From Actinoallomurus iriomotensis (GTDB lineage: Bacteria; Actinomycetota; Actinomycetes; Streptosporangiales; Streptosporangiaceae), in the NCBI RefSeq assembly GCF_030269445.1, contig NZ_BSTJ01000005.1:186001-250000 (forward strand): DNA of 64,000 bases, written 5' to 3'. This document shows, one piece after another, positions 7,888-16,826 of the stretch. Below the pieces are notes generated by a model. It saw only the letters and a program-made list of their open reading frames with translations, searched no databases and was not told the DNA's origin. The stretch's first letter is position 1; every line of letters begins with the position of its first letter. The translations under genes and the position numbers were made by a program.

Positions 7888-9072
7888 GTGAGTCGGTTCG
7901 CGGTTACGAACACACGGGTCTTCACCGGGACACACGTGGCCGATGCCTCGGTGGTCGTCGTCGAGGACGGGGCGATCGCCGCGGTCGGCCACGAGGCCCC
8001 CGAGGGCGTGGAGGAGCTCGACGGCGGGGGCGGGACACTGCTGCCGGGTCTGATCGACGCCCACACCCACACGGACGAGGATGGTCTGCGCACGGCCCTG
8101 CGCTTCGGCGTGACAACCGAGCTGGACATGATGTCGGTGCCGGAGGTGATGGACCCGCTACGGAAGAAGGTGCAGACCGAGTTCGATCTGGCCGACGTCC
8201 GCACCGCCTCGTGGGGCCTCGCCCACCCCGACGGACATCCCCACCAGCTGCGGCGCGGCCTGAACGACCCGGTGTGGCCCACCGCCTCCGTTCCGAGCGA
8301 GGCTGCCGCCTTCGTCGCGGGGCGCCTGTCCGAGGGCGCGGACTACATCAAGATCATGGTCGAGGACGGCGCCACGTTCGGCACGTCGCTGCCCGTGGTG
8401 CCGCCCGAGGTCGTCGCCGCGGTGGTCGAAGCGGCTCACGAGCGCGGGGTGATGGCCCTGGTCCACGCCTTCAGCGCCACGGCCACACGGGTGGCCGTGG
8501 AGGCGGGCGCGGACGGCGTGACCCACCTGCACTATGACGAGGTCATCAGCGATGATCTGATCACCCGGATGCGCGAACAAGGCATGTTCGTCATCACCAC
8601 CCTGGCCGTCACCGCATCCGGCGCCTCCGACGGCGCCGGCCCACGCCTGGGCGCCGACCTGCGTGTGGCATCGCGCCTGAACACGGCATGGCGCGACAAC
8701 CTGGGCCGCGAGTTCGCCTGGAATGCCCGCTTGTCCAACGCCCTGCGCTCGGTCGGGTTGCTCCACGCCGCCGGCGTCGAGGTCCTGGCCGGTACCGATG
8801 CGGCCCACCTTGGCGCCCCGGGTCTCGCTCACGGCGCCAGCCTGCACGACGAGCTACGCCTGCTCGAGGCCGGCGGGCTGAGTCCGGTCGAGGCGCTCAC
8901 CGCGGCGACACGGCGTACCGCTGACCGGTTTGGCCTCACCGACCGCGGGCGGATCGAGCCCGGCGCCTCGGCGGACCTGGTGCTCGTCGACGGTGACCCG
9001 ACCTCGCAGCTCTCCTCGACGCTGAACACCCGCGCGGTGTGGCGTCGGGGGCACCGTCTGGCACCGGGGTGA
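7888..9072 (+). CDS. Amidohydrolase family protein (imidazolonepropionase/prolidase-like)
   Basis: A 394-residue metal-dependent hydrolase with the amidohydrolase TIM barrel. LPGLIDAHTHTDEDG carries the HxH metal ligands; ADYIKIMVEDG holds the likely bridging lysine; ALVHAFS, VTHLHYD and VLAGTDAAHLG hold the remaining His and Asp ligands. The C-terminal IEPGASADLVLVDGDP is the usual end of the beta-sandwich. Such enzymes cut amide, lactam or imide bonds. GTG start with GAGGAGGAG upstream. Control by the divergent TetR through three operators is inferred from the layout. Confidence 0.85.
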   Translation: MSRFAVTNTRVFTGTHVADASVVVVEDGAIAAVGHEAPEGVEELDGGGGTLLPGLIDAHTHTDEDGLRTALRFGVTTELDMMSVPEVMDPLRKKVQTEFDLADVRTASWGLAHPDGHPHQLRRGLNDPVWPTASVPSEAAAFVAGRLSEGADYIKIMVEDGATFGTSLPVVPPEVVAAVVEAAHERGVMALVHAFSATATRVAVEAGADGVTHLHYDEVISDDLITRMREQGMFVITTLAVTASGASDGAGPRLGADLRVASRLNTAWRDNLGREFAWNARLSNALRSVGLLHAAGVEVLAGTDAAHLGAPGLAHGASLHDELRLLEAGGLSPVEALTAATRRTADRFGLTDRGRIEPGASADLVLVDGDPTSQLSSTLNTRAVWRRGHRLAPG

Positions 9073-9181
9073 GCCGAGTGGCCGTACGGACCGCGCCGAA
9101 CGGCCTGCTGCCCGACCAGAGCACCCAGCCCGCTCGGACGGATGATCAAGCGGACGGGACGACGGCGACCTGGCCGGGCGG

Positions 9182-11701
9182 TCAGAATTCGAGTTCCGCC
9201 GCCACGCCGCTGAGGTCGCCGACGTCCAGGGTGAGGGAGATCTCGCCGCGGAACACCTGGGTCTCGCCGGCCTGGCTGAGATGCCGGCTGCACGCGCGGT
9301 CGAGGTAGGCCTCGACGAGGCGGGCGTTGGTGAGCCGCCCGCGCCCGCGCAGCACCCCCAGGTCGCGCCGGGCCTCCTCCCAGGCGCCGGCGGTCAGGCG
9401 CAGGTGCCGTTCGGAGGCCAGCAGCCCGGCCAGCGCGACCCGCGCCTGCGGATCGGCGAAGTCCGGCAGGCGTACGGAACGGAAGTCGGTGACCAGTTCG
9501 GGGCTGGCGTCGGTCAGGGCGCTCAGCCGGTCCGGCGCGCAGGTGGCGACCAGCGCGATGTCGCTGACGCCCTCGGCCCGCAGCCGGTACAGGGACGTGG
9601 CGTACGCGGCGCCGCGGGCGTCGTCGAGGATGAGAGTGTCCAGGCCCTCGACCAGCAGCGTGTGGCCGGAGTGTTCGGCGAGGCGTTCGCGCAGCTGCCG
9701 CGGGTCGATCTCGGTGAGGTCGTCGGCGTCGACGGTACGGACGTCGCCGCTGTTCATCCCGCCTTCGGCGAGCGCGCGGGCGATCATGCGGGTGAGGCGG
9801 CGCTGCCCACAGGAGATGTCGCCGACCAGCAGGACCGCCGGCGCGGAGGCGCTGGAGACCTCCTGGCCGCGCAGGCTCTGCGCCCACTTGCCGCGGCGCC
9901 GCAGCTCGGTCAGCAGCCGTTCGACGTCGTCGGCGCCGGGCAGGAACGAGATGCCGTACGCCTCGACCACGGCCGGCGGCTGGCCCGCGACCGATGTGGC
10001 CGGGGCGCCGGCCGCGACCGTGGGCGGGGAGGTGGAGTACGCGGGCGGCTCCGCGGTGGTGGGCGGGGCGCCGGACGTGCCCGGCCAGGCCGTCGTGCCC
10101 TCCGCCGCCGCGTCGGCGCCGGGCCAGGCCGTCGTGCCCGGCTGCTGTGCGGCCGGTTCCGTACCGGGCCAGGCGGTGGTGCCCTGTTGTTCCGCCGCCG
10201 CGTCGGCGCCCGGCCAGGCGGTCGTGCCCGGTTCTTCGGCCGCGGGGTCGGTGCCGGGCCAGGCCGTGGTCGCCTCGGGGGCGGGTGCGGGCGGTTCGGC
10301 CGCCGCCGCGTCGGCCTTGCGCTGCTCCGCCAGGTGTGCGCGCGCCGCCTCGATGATCTCCCACGGCGTCATCGACTCGCCCGCGACGGGGTCGGGCGCG
10401 GCGATCAGCGAGTTCATCAGCGCGGCCGGCACCGTGAAGCCCGGCCGGGGCGGTGCGGTGCCGGCGAGCCGGCACCAGGCCAGGTCGGTGGCGTAGGAGG
10501 CGGCCAGCAGGGTCCGCAGGATCTGCGGGTCGGCGCCGGCCACCGCGTCGGGCAGGGTGCCGCCGGTCGGCCACAGCCGCCGCAGCGGATGGCCGGGCTG
10601 GGCGAGGGACTGCAGCGTACGGACGCCGTCGGCGTCGAGCCAGGCCATGACGGGCCCCGCGGCGGCGGGTGAGTCCTGCAGGTCGGCGGCGAGCAGCGCG
10701 AGGGCGACGCGCCGGGCCTCGGCCGGCCCGCCCGCCGCGGCCGGCAGCATCGCCGCGGCGGCGGCCAGGTCGTAGCAGGCGAGGCGGAAGTGGTCGCCCG
10801 GCGTCGTCTCGCGCAGCACCGCGATCCGCAGCTGCGGCGGGCAGCGCCGCAGCCACTCCTGGTAGACGGCCGCGTCGCCGTAGCGGACGCCGGCGTGGTC
10901 GTTCTGGATCATCTGCAGGGTCGCGCCGCTCATCGCGGCCAGCGCGTCGGCGCGCGGCCGGAACGCCGCGCCGCCGCGCAGCGTCTCGGCGGTCTCCCAG
11001 ATCGTGCGGACGATGTGCGTGGCGCCCATGGGGTCGTTCGCGCGCAGGCGTTCGGTGTAGGCCCCGACGATCAGCGACAGGTCGGGCTGCAGGAACCAGC
11101 GCGGCCCGCCGTCGGTGCTGCTGAGGAAGCGGCTGAAGACGCCGAGGATCGGGTGGTCGGCGTCGGCGACCGGCGCGCCCGCGCACCACAGCACCGAGAA
11201 CAGGCAGACCGCCGCGGGGCTCGGCGTGCCGGGGATGAACTGCGGGTCGCGCATCGGGAACTGCGCCGGGTTGACGGCGGCGGCCGTGACCAGCGTCTGC
11301 TGGAGCCGGGCGAGCAGCGGAGGAGGCGGCGGCGCGCCGAACAGCCCGTCGGCGGCCAGCGGGCCGGGCGTCAGGTCGGGGCCGCTGGGCACCATCGACG
11401 GGGGCACGGGCGGGCTGCCGGCGCCCGGCGGCGCGGGCCTCATCGCCTGGCGCGTCATCGGGTCGAACGGCGGGGGGCACAGGTGCCAGTTGCCCTCCAG
11501 GCCGCAGCGGTACCAGCGGCCCCAGAGCCCGAACAGCCACCACTCGCCGGCGCCGGCGAGCATGCGCGCGGTGACGGCCTGGGCACGTTGCGGCGGCGCG
11601 GCGCTCATCCACCAGGGCGAGGCGGTCATGGCACGGATGTCCGTTTCGATCGCCGCGAACGGATCGGTGGGGGCTGCGCCGGGCCAAGTCACCCTGGGCA
11701 T
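9182..11701 (-). CDS. Large protein with TTAWPG repeats and degenerate AAA-like ATPase domain
   Basis: An 839-residue protein I cannot assign to a named family. Start chosen at MPRVTWPG; further upstream frame is the shadow of the divergent transporter. Residues about 25-460 are mostly helical with a Trp-rich start (WWLFGLWGRWYRCG). About 476-544 is a tandem of four to five 13-15-residue units beginning TTAWPG. After a Pro/Ala linker, about 620-800 resembles a CbxX/EccA-type AAA domain, but the Walker A position reads GDISCGQRRL instead of GxxxxGKT and Walker B reads HTLLVEGLDTL without the DE pair. ATP hydrolysis is therefore doubtful. No partner gene is adjacent; a scaffold role is a guess. 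Confidence 0.6.
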   Translation of the reverse strand: MPRVTWPGAAPTDPFAAIETDIRAMTASPWWMSAAPPQRAQAVTARMLAGAGEWWLFGLWGRWYRCGLEGNWHLCPPPFDPMTRQAMRPAPPGAGSPPVPPSMVPSGPDLTPGPLAADGLFGAPPPPPLLARLQQTLVTAAAVNPAQFPMRDPQFIPGTPSPAAVCLFSVLWCAGAPVADADHPILGVFSRFLSSTDGGPRWFLQPDLSLIVGAYTERLRANDPMGATHIVRTIWETAETLRGGAAFRPRADALAAMSGATLQMIQNDHAGVRYGDAAVYQEWLRRCPPQLRIAVLRETTPGDHFRLACYDLAAAAAMLPAAAGGPAEARRVALALLAADLQDSPAAAGPVMAWLDADGVRTLQSLAQPGHPLRRLWPTGGTLPDAVAGADPQILRTLLAASYATDLAWCRLAGTAPPRPGFTVPAALMNSLIAAPDPVAGESMTPWEIIEAARAHLAEQRKADAAAAEPPAPAPEATTAWPGTDPAAEEPGTTAWPGADAAAEQQGTTAWPGTEPAAQQPGTTAWPGADAAAEGTTAWPGTSGAPPTTAEPPAYSTSPPTVAAGAPATSVAGQPPAVVEAYGISFLPGADDVERLLTELRRRGKWAQSLRGQEVSSASAPAVLLVGDISCGQRRLTRMIARALAEGGMNSGDVRTVDADDLTEIDPRQLRERLAEHSGHTLLVEGLDTLILDDARGAAYATSLYRLRAEGVSDIALVATCAPDRLSALTDASPELVTDFRSVRLPDFADPQARVALAGLLASERHLRLTAGAWEEARRDLGVLRGRGRLTNARLVEAYLDRACSRHLSQAGETQVFRGEISLTLDVGDLSGVAAELEF
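10072..10275 (-). repeat. Intragenic tandem repeat, ~45-bp unit encoding TTAWPG-x9
   Basis: Five imperfect copies encode TTAWPG followed by acidic/Ala/Gln residues (TTAWPGTDPAAEEPG and variants). One unit is 13 instead of 15 residues, so unit-wise gain and loss has occurred. The protein N-terminus has a related VTWPG. Confidence 0.85.
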
Positions 11702-11737
11702 GGTAGTGGCGTCGGGAGAATCCCGTTGTCGTACGTA

Positions 11738-11762
11738 AGGAGCATGATGTATTGATGCTCCT
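11738..11762. promoter_or_regulatory. Dyad AGGAGCAT-N9-ATGCTCCT upstream of EamA transporter
   Basis: Perfect 8-bp arms around nine bases, between the divergent repeat-protein and transporter genes and 25 bases from the transporter start. The position fits an operator; no regulator gene is next to it. Confidence 0.5.
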
Positions 11763-11786
11763 GATTCGACAGGTGAAGGGGACTCC

Positions 11787-12761
11787 GTGGACGCCGCTCG
11801 AGTGAAGGCATGGGGACTGGGATTCGGGGTGTTCTCCTCGGTCTGCTTCGGCACGTCCGGCGCGTTCGGCAAGGCGCTGATCGAAGCCGGCATGTCGCCG
11901 TTGCAGGCGTCGTGGACCCGGGTGGCCGGAGCGACGCTGGTGCTGGTGCCGGTGATGCTGGCGGCGCGCCGCCGAGCGGCCGCCGCGGCGCTGCGCCACT
12001 GGCGCCTCCTGCTGCTGTACGGCGTCATGGGGGTGGCGGGCTGCCAGTCCTTCTACTTCGTCGCGGCGTCGCGGCTGCCGGTCGGGGTGGCGATCCTGCT
12101 GGAGTTCACCGGTCCGGTGCTGGTCGTCGGCTGGACCCGGTTCGTGCTGCGGGCGCCGCTGCCGCGTTCGGCCGCGGTCGGGGTCGGCATCGCGCTGGTC
12201 GGGCTCGCCTGCGTGGTCGAGGTGTGGTCGGGGCTGCGGCTGGACATGATCGGCGTGCTCGCCGGGCTGGGGGCGGCCGCGTGCCAGGCGGCCTTCTTCC
12301 TGGCCGCCGACCGGGCCGTCGGGCGCATCGACCCGCTCGTCATGACCGCCATCGGCTTCGCCGTCGCCACGATCGTCCTCGCCGCCTGCGCCCCGCCGTG
12401 GACGGTGCCCTGGCACGAACTGGGCATGGAGGTCGCGCTCGGCGGCCACACCGCCCCCGGCTGGCTCCTGCTCACGCTGCTGGTGCTGATCAGCACGGTC
12501 GTCGCGTACGTGACCAGCGTCGCGGCCGTGCACCGGCTGTCGGCGCCGGTCGCGGGCGCGGTGGGCTACGTCGAGGCGGTCGCGGCGGCGGTGTTCGCCT
12601 GGGTGACTCTGGGCGAGCACCTGTCCCCGGTCCAGCTCGCGGGCGGTGTGATCGTGCTGGGCGGCGCGTTCGTCGCCCAGCGGTCCGTGGCCGCCCGCGC
12701 GCAGGTGATCGGGGAACTGCCCGTCATGGAGACCGCCGCTCTCACGCGTTCCAGCGGATGA
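11787..12761 (+). CDS. EamA (DMT superfamily) transporter
   Basis: A 324-residue inner-membrane protein with ten predicted helices in two EamA halves; the first starts GFGVFSSVCFGTSGAFGKALI and ends VGVGIALVGLACVVEVWSG, the second ends FAWVTLGEHLSPVQLAGGVIVLGG. Members export amino acids, purines or other metabolites; the substrate is not visible. GTG start with a GAAGGGG ribosome site. Its last 20 bases overlap the 3' end of the convergent ABC permease gene. Confidence 0.85.
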   Translation: MDAARVKAWGLGFGVFSSVCFGTSGAFGKALIEAGMSPLQASWTRVAGATLVLVPVMLAARRRAAAAALRHWRLLLLYGVMGVAGCQSFYFVAASRLPVGVAILLEFTGPVLVVGWTRFVLRAPLPRSAAVGVGIALVGLACVVEVWSGLRLDMIGVLAGLGAAACQAAFFLAADRAVGRIDPLVMTAIGFAVATIVLAACAPPWTVPWHELGMEVALGGHTAPGWLLLTLLVLISTVVAYVTSVAAVHRLSAPVAGAVGYVEAVAAAVFAWVTLGEHLSPVQLAGGVIVLGGAFVAQRSVAARAQVIGELPVMETAALTRSSG

Positions 12762-13479
12762 ACGTCCGGGTGCCGACGGCGACGGCGACCGCCGCGAACG
12801 CCACTGACACGACGACGCCGCCGGTCAGCGTGGCCGAGGCGTAGTGGCCGGCGAAGGCCGCCCGCAGCCCCTCCACCGCGTACCGGAAGGGCGTCGCGCG
12901 GGAGAGCACGTCGAGCCAGGCCGGCGCCGTCGACATCGGCAGCAGCGCGCCCGACAGCAGCAGCATCGGCACGATGACCGTGCTGGACATCGGCGCGAAC
13001 ATCTCCTGACGGCGGAGCGTGAGCGCGAAGGCGTACGACAGCGCGGCCAGGCTGACGGCCAGCGGCACGATCAGCGCCAGGCCGATGAGCAGCCCGGCGA
13101 TCGGCACCCGGAACCCGAACGCGAACCCCACGGCGACGACGAGCAGTGACTGGCCCAGCAGCACGACCACGTTGGTGAGCACGCGGCCCAGCAGCAGCGC
13201 GGTACGGGGAGCGGGGGTGACCCGCTGGCGGTCGAGCACGCCGAAACGCGCGTCGAAGACGATGCCGAACCCGGCCAGGCCCGCACTCAGCAGCGCCAGC
13301 TGCATCAGCACGCCGGGCACGAACACCTGCCAGCTGCCGGGCCCCAGGTAGGCGCTCAGCAGCGGGCCGAACAGCGCCAGGTTGAGGACGGGCTGGAGCA
13401 CGCCGAACACCAGCCCGAACCAGCCGCCCAGGGACAGCCGCAGCTGGTGCCGGAAGATCAGCCAGGTGTCACGCGGCAC
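12742..13479 (-). CDS. ABC-2 type exporter permease (DrrB-like)
   Basis: A 245-residue permease with six hydrophobic helices, typical of the ABC-2 family (FVPGVLMQLALLSAGLAGFG, LLSGALLPMSTAPAWLDVLSRATPFRY). It pairs with the ATPase encoded just upstream, overlapping it by 11 bases, as in DrrAB daunorubicin-resistance and other drug or lipid exporters. The TetR repressor across the dyad at 14419-14452 probably controls the pair. The exported compound is unknown; no biosynthetic cluster is adjacent. Confidence 0.85.
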   Translation of the reverse strand: MPRDTWLIFRHQLRLSLGGWFGLVFGVLQPVLNLALFGPLLSAYLGPGSWQVFVPGVLMQLALLSAGLAGFGIVFDARFGVLDRQRVTPAPRTALLLGRVLTNVVVLLGQSLLVVAVGFAFGFRVPIAGLLIGLALIVPLAVSLAALSYAFALTLRRQEMFAPMSSTVIVPMLLLSGALLPMSTAPAWLDVLSRATPFRYAVEGLRAAFAGHYASATLTGGVVVSVAFAAVAVAVGTRTFIRWNA

Positions 13480-14398
13480 GGGTCACCTCCGATGAGGTCA
13501 GGGCGAGGAAGACGTCGTCGAGGGTGGGCCGGGCCAGGCGCACCGACCGCGGCTCCACGCCGCCGGCGTCCAGCGCGCGGGCGAGCTGGAGGAGGATCCG
13601 GTCGCCGTGCTCGACGGTGAGGCGCAGCGTCCCGCCGGTCACCTGCACCTCCCGTACGGCGTCCAGGCCGGCGAGCGTGGCCCGGGCCCGACGCGGGTCG
13701 CCGTCGATCTCGACGGTGACGATGTCGCCGGACAGGCGGCGCTTGAGGTCATCGGGCGTTCCCTCGCCGATGACGCGTCCCCGGTCGATGATGAGGATCC
13801 GGTCGCACAGCGCGTCGGCCTCCTCCAGGTAGTGCGTGGTCAGGAAGACCGCGGTGCCGTGTTCGTCGCGCAGCCGCCGGACGTGGCGCCACACCTCGGC
13901 GCGGCTCTGCGGATCCAGGCCGGTCGTCGGCTCGTCCAGGAACACCAGGGCGGGGACGTGCACGATGCCCAGGGCGATGTCGAGGCGGCGTTTCTGCCCG
14001 CCCGACAGCGACCCGATGGGCCGGTCGGTGAGCCCGAAGCGCGCCATCAGGTCCCGCGCCCGCTCGTGCGGGTCCGGCACCCGGTACAGCCGGGCCTGCA
14101 GCACCAGTTCCCGCATCACCGTGCAGGAGGGGTTCGTCGTGCCGCCCTGGGCGACGTAGCCGATGCGGCGCCGCACGCCGGCCGGGTCGGCGACCAGGTC
14201 GCATCCGGCCACCGTCGCGGCGCCGGCCGTGGGACGCAGCAGGGTCGTGAGCATTCGCAGGGTGGTCGTCTTGCCGGCGCCGTTCGGGCCCAGGAACCCG
14301 ACGATCTCTCCGGCCGCCACGGTGAGGTCGACGCCGCGGACCGCTTCCGCGCCGGTGAAGGACTTCGCGAGGCCACGCGCCTCGATGACGTGATCCAT
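13469..14398 (-). CDS. ABC exporter ATPase (DrrA-like)
   Basis: A 309-residue ATP-binding subunit with all motifs intact: Walker A GPNGAGKTT, signature LSGGQKRRLDIALG, Walker B LVFLDEPTTGLDP and the His switch TTHYLEEA. The C-terminal extension (about 225-309) is of the DrrA type. The ATG at 14398 has GAGGG eight bases upstream; a GTG three codons earlier is less well placed. Energises the permease encoded downstream. Confidence 0.9.
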   Translation of the reverse strand: MDHVIEARGLAKSFTGAEAVRGVDLTVAAGEIVGFLGPNGAGKTTTLRMLTTLLRPTAGAATVAGCDLVADPAGVRRRIGYVAQGGTTNPSCTVMRELVLQARLYRVPDPHERARDLMARFGLTDRPIGSLSGGQKRRLDIALGIVHVPALVFLDEPTTGLDPQSRAEVWRHVRRLRDEHGTAVFLTTHYLEEADALCDRILIIDRGRVIGEGTPDDLKRRLSGDIVTVEIDGDPRRARATLAGLDAVREVQVTGGTLRLTVEHGDRILLQLARALDAGGVEPRSVRLARPTLDDVFLALTSSEVTRAA

Positions 14399-14418
14399 GC
14401 CGCCCACCCTCGCACAAT

Positions 14419-14452
14419 CTTGGTGTCACTACAAATTTAGTGTGACACCAAG
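14419..14452. promoter_or_regulatory. Long TetR-type operator dyad between drrAB-like operon and tetR
   Basis: Perfect 11-base arms CTTGGTGTCAC and GTGACACCAAG around a 12-base AT-rich centre (core AAATTT). It lies between the divergent ABC operon and tetR and ends five bases before the tetR -10 (TACGAT, 14457-14462), so binding would block both promoters. Confidence 0.85.
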
Positions 14453-14469
14453 TAGGTACGATCGGCGAC

Positions 14470-15114
14470 GTGGCAGAAGAACTGAGCCTGCGCGAGCGTA
14501 AGAAGCGCGAGACCCGCCAGCGCATCGCGGACGTCGCCATGGGCCTGTTCATGCTGCGCGGGTTCGAGAAGGTCACGGTCGCCGAGGTGGCCGAGGCCGC
14601 CGACGTGTCGGTCAACACGGTCTTCAACTACTTCCGCACCAAAGAGGACCTGTTCTTCGACCGGCAGGACGTCGTCGTGGAGAACATGGGCCGGATCGTG
14701 GCGGCCCGGCCGCCGGGCCAGTCGGCCATCGACGCGCTGCGCCGCGACCTCCTCGCCTCCATCGACGCGCGCGACTGGCGGTACGGCATCAACGGCGGCG
14801 CGTCCGACTTCTTCAAGATGGTGGCCGAGAGCCCCGCGCTGGCCAACCGGATCCGCCAGCTGCACGAACAGCGCGAGGAGTACCTGGCCCGGGTGCTGGC
14901 GGAGGAGACCGACGCCGACCCCGACGACCCCACCCCCAGGCTGGTCGCCGCCCAGCTGGCCGCGCTGACCCGCGCGGTGGGCACCGAGTTCCTGCGGCGG
15001 CGGCTGGCCGGGGAGAGCGTCGAGACGATCCTGCCGTCGGTGCGCGCCGCCGCCGAGCGCGCCTTCCACCTGCTGGAGTCCGGGGTCGGCGCGTACGCGG
15101 TCAAGCCGGCCTGA
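14470..15114 (+). CDS. TetR/AcrR family repressor of the ABC exporter
   Basis: A 214-residue TetR protein. HTH: residues about 10-60, RERKKRETRQRIADVAMGLF then VAEAADVSVNTVFNYF. The C-terminal helical domain has the motif KMVAESPALANRIRQL. The GTG start is seven bases after TACGAT with no ribosome site, so the transcript is probably leaderless. Divergent to the ABC exporter with the dyad between them, hence a drug-responsive repressor of that exporter. Confidence 0.85.
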   Translation: MAEELSLRERKKRETRQRIADVAMGLFMLRGFEKVTVAEVAEAADVSVNTVFNYFRTKEDLFFDRQDVVVENMGRIVAARPPGQSAIDALRRDLLASIDARDWRYGINGGASDFFKMVAESPALANRIRQLHEQREEYLARVLAEETDADPDDPTPRLVAAQLAALTRAVGTEFLRRRLAGESVETILPSVRAAAERAFHLLESGVGAYAVKPA

Positions 15115-15191
15115 CGCGCCGGCGCAACTACCGACGCCCGAACGCGGGTAGGTCCCGAAGGGGGGAGGGGCGCCCGGAAAGGGGGAGTCGG

Positions 15192-16787
15192 GTGCGCGTC
15201 GTCGTGGATCTCACGCGCTGCCAGGGGTACGGCCAGTGCGTCTTCATGGCGCCCGAGGTGTTCTCGATGAACGGTCGTGAGGCGCTCGCCTACGACCCCG
15301 CCCCCTCCGCGGACCAGCGCCAGAACGTGCTGCGGGCCGCGGCGGCCTGCCCCGTGCAGGCGCTGCACGTCGAGCGGAACGCCGCGGACCCCGAGCCCGG
15401 GCCGTACCCCGCGGACGGCGACGGTTTCCGCCGCGACGGGCGCGTCGTCATCGTCGGGTCCTCACTGGCCGGCACGCGCGCCGCGGCCGTGCTGCGCGGC
15501 GAGGGCTTCGCCGGCTCGCTGACCCTGGTCGGGGACGAGCCCGGCGAGCCGTACGACCGGCCGCCGCTGTCCAAGCAGGTGCTCAGCGGCCGGGTGCCCG
15601 CCCGCGGCACGGCGCTGCCCCGGCCCCCCGACCTGGACGCCGTGTGGCTGCGCGGCACACCCGCCACCGGACTGGACCTCGACCGCCGCCGCGTGATCCT
15701 CGCCGACGGCCGCGACCTGCCCTTCGACCGGCTGCTGATCGCCACCGGCACCCGGGCGCGGCCCTGGCCGGACCCGGCGGAGGCGGCCCTGGACGGGGTG
15801 TGCACGCTGCGCACGGCCCAGGACGCCACCGTGCTGCGGCGCCGGCTGGCCTCCGGCGACGGCCGGGTGCTGGTCATCGGCGGCGGATTCACCGGCTCGG
15901 AGATCGCCTCGGTCTGCCGCGAGCTGGGCCGCCCGGTGACCGTCGCCGAACGCGGACCGGCACCCCTCGTCGGCGCCTTCGGCGGCGTCGTCGGCGCGAT
16001 CGCCGCCGACCTGCAGCGCGCGCACGGAGTGGACCTGCGCTGCGGGATCGGCGTCACCGCCCTGGAGGGCGAGGACGGCCGGCTGCGCCGTGCCCGCCTG
16101 TCCGACGGCGACGTCCTGGAGGTGGACCTGGCGGTCGCCGCGCTCGGCGCGGTCCGCAACGTCGAGTGGCTGGAGGGCTCCGGGCTGGCGGCCGGGCCCT
16201 GGGGCGTGGCCTGCGACGCGGGCTGCCGGGCGTTCGACATCAACGGCCTGGTCACCGATGACGTCTTCGCCGCCGGCGACGTCGCGCGCCTGCCGCACCC
16301 GGTGTACGAGTACCAGTTCCTCGCGCTGGAGCACTGGGGGAGCGCGGTCGCCCAGGCCGAGGTGGCCGCGCACAACATGCTCAGCGGCCAGACGCACCGC
16401 TGGCCGCACCTGGCGCTGCCGGTGTTCTGGTCCACCCAGTTCGGCGTCGAGATCAAGTCGGTGGGCGTGCCGACCTTCGCCGACGAGGTGATCATCGTGC
16501 AGGGGTCCGCCCGGGAGTTCCGTTTCGTCGCCGTGTACGGCTACCGCGGGCGGATCACCGCCGCGGTCACCTTCGACCAGGGGATGTGGCTGGAGTTCTA
16601 CCAGGGCCTGATCGAACAGGCAGCGCCGTTCCCGCCCCGGTTCCGCACCGTCGACCCGGCCGGTGCGGCGTGCCCGGTCCCGGCGCAGGTGCCCGACCGG
16701 GTGGGGGCCACCCACGGCGCGACCGTCGTGGTGACCGGCCACGACCCGGCCGAACGCCGGGCCTGGCTGGTCCACCGCTCCCGGTGA
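15192..16787 (+). CDS. Ferredoxin fused to FAD-dependent ferredoxin reductase
   Basis: A 531-residue redox fusion. Residues 1-60 are a 3Fe-4S P450-type ferredoxin with C10-x5-C16 and C53-P. From about residue 78 a BenA/putidaredoxin-reductase-like flavoprotein follows: FAD motif VVIVGSSLAGTRAA, PYDRPPLSKQVL, NAD motif VLVIGGGFTGSEIA, and FAAGDVARLPHP. It moves electrons from NAD(P)H through FAD to the iron-sulfur cluster. The P450 gene follows 39 bases downstream, so the pair is a complete oxygenase system in two polypeptides. GTG start with GGGGGAG upstream. Ferredoxin and reductase are usually separate proteins; the fusion order is ferredoxin first. Confidence 0.88.
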   Translation: MRVVVDLTRCQGYGQCVFMAPEVFSMNGREALAYDPAPSADQRQNVLRAAAACPVQALHVERNAADPEPGPYPADGDGFRRDGRVVIVGSSLAGTRAAAVLRGEGFAGSLTLVGDEPGEPYDRPPLSKQVLSGRVPARGTALPRPPDLDAVWLRGTPATGLDLDRRRVILADGRDLPFDRLLIATGTRARPWPDPAEAALDGVCTLRTAQDATVLRRRLASGDGRVLVIGGGFTGSEIASVCRELGRPVTVAERGPAPLVGAFGGVVGAIAADLQRAHGVDLRCGIGVTALEGEDGRLRRARLSDGDVLEVDLAVAALGAVRNVEWLEGSGLAAGPWGVACDAGCRAFDINGLVTDDVFAAGDVARLPHPVYEYQFLALEHWGSAVAQAEVAAHNMLSGQTHRWPHLALPVFWSTQFGVEIKSVGVPTFADEVIIVQGSAREFRFVAVYGYRGRITAAVTFDQGMWLEFYQGLIEQAAPFPPRFRTVDPAGAACPVPAQVPDRVGATHGATVVVTGHDPAERRAWLVHRSR

Positions 16788-16826
16788 CCACCGCCGCGCG
16801 TCACCGGACACGGCAGAGGGGGAGCC

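Noticed and set aside
10072-10275. CRISPR-like repeat array
   Set aside because: Direct repeats have no unique spacers and are in frame inside a protein gene.
8829-12620. Open frame of 1263 codons on the minus strand
   Set aside because: It is out of frame with the 9182-11701 gene, is Arg/Pro-rich without domains, and runs through the amidohydrolase and transporter genes. GC-rich third positions create such shadows.
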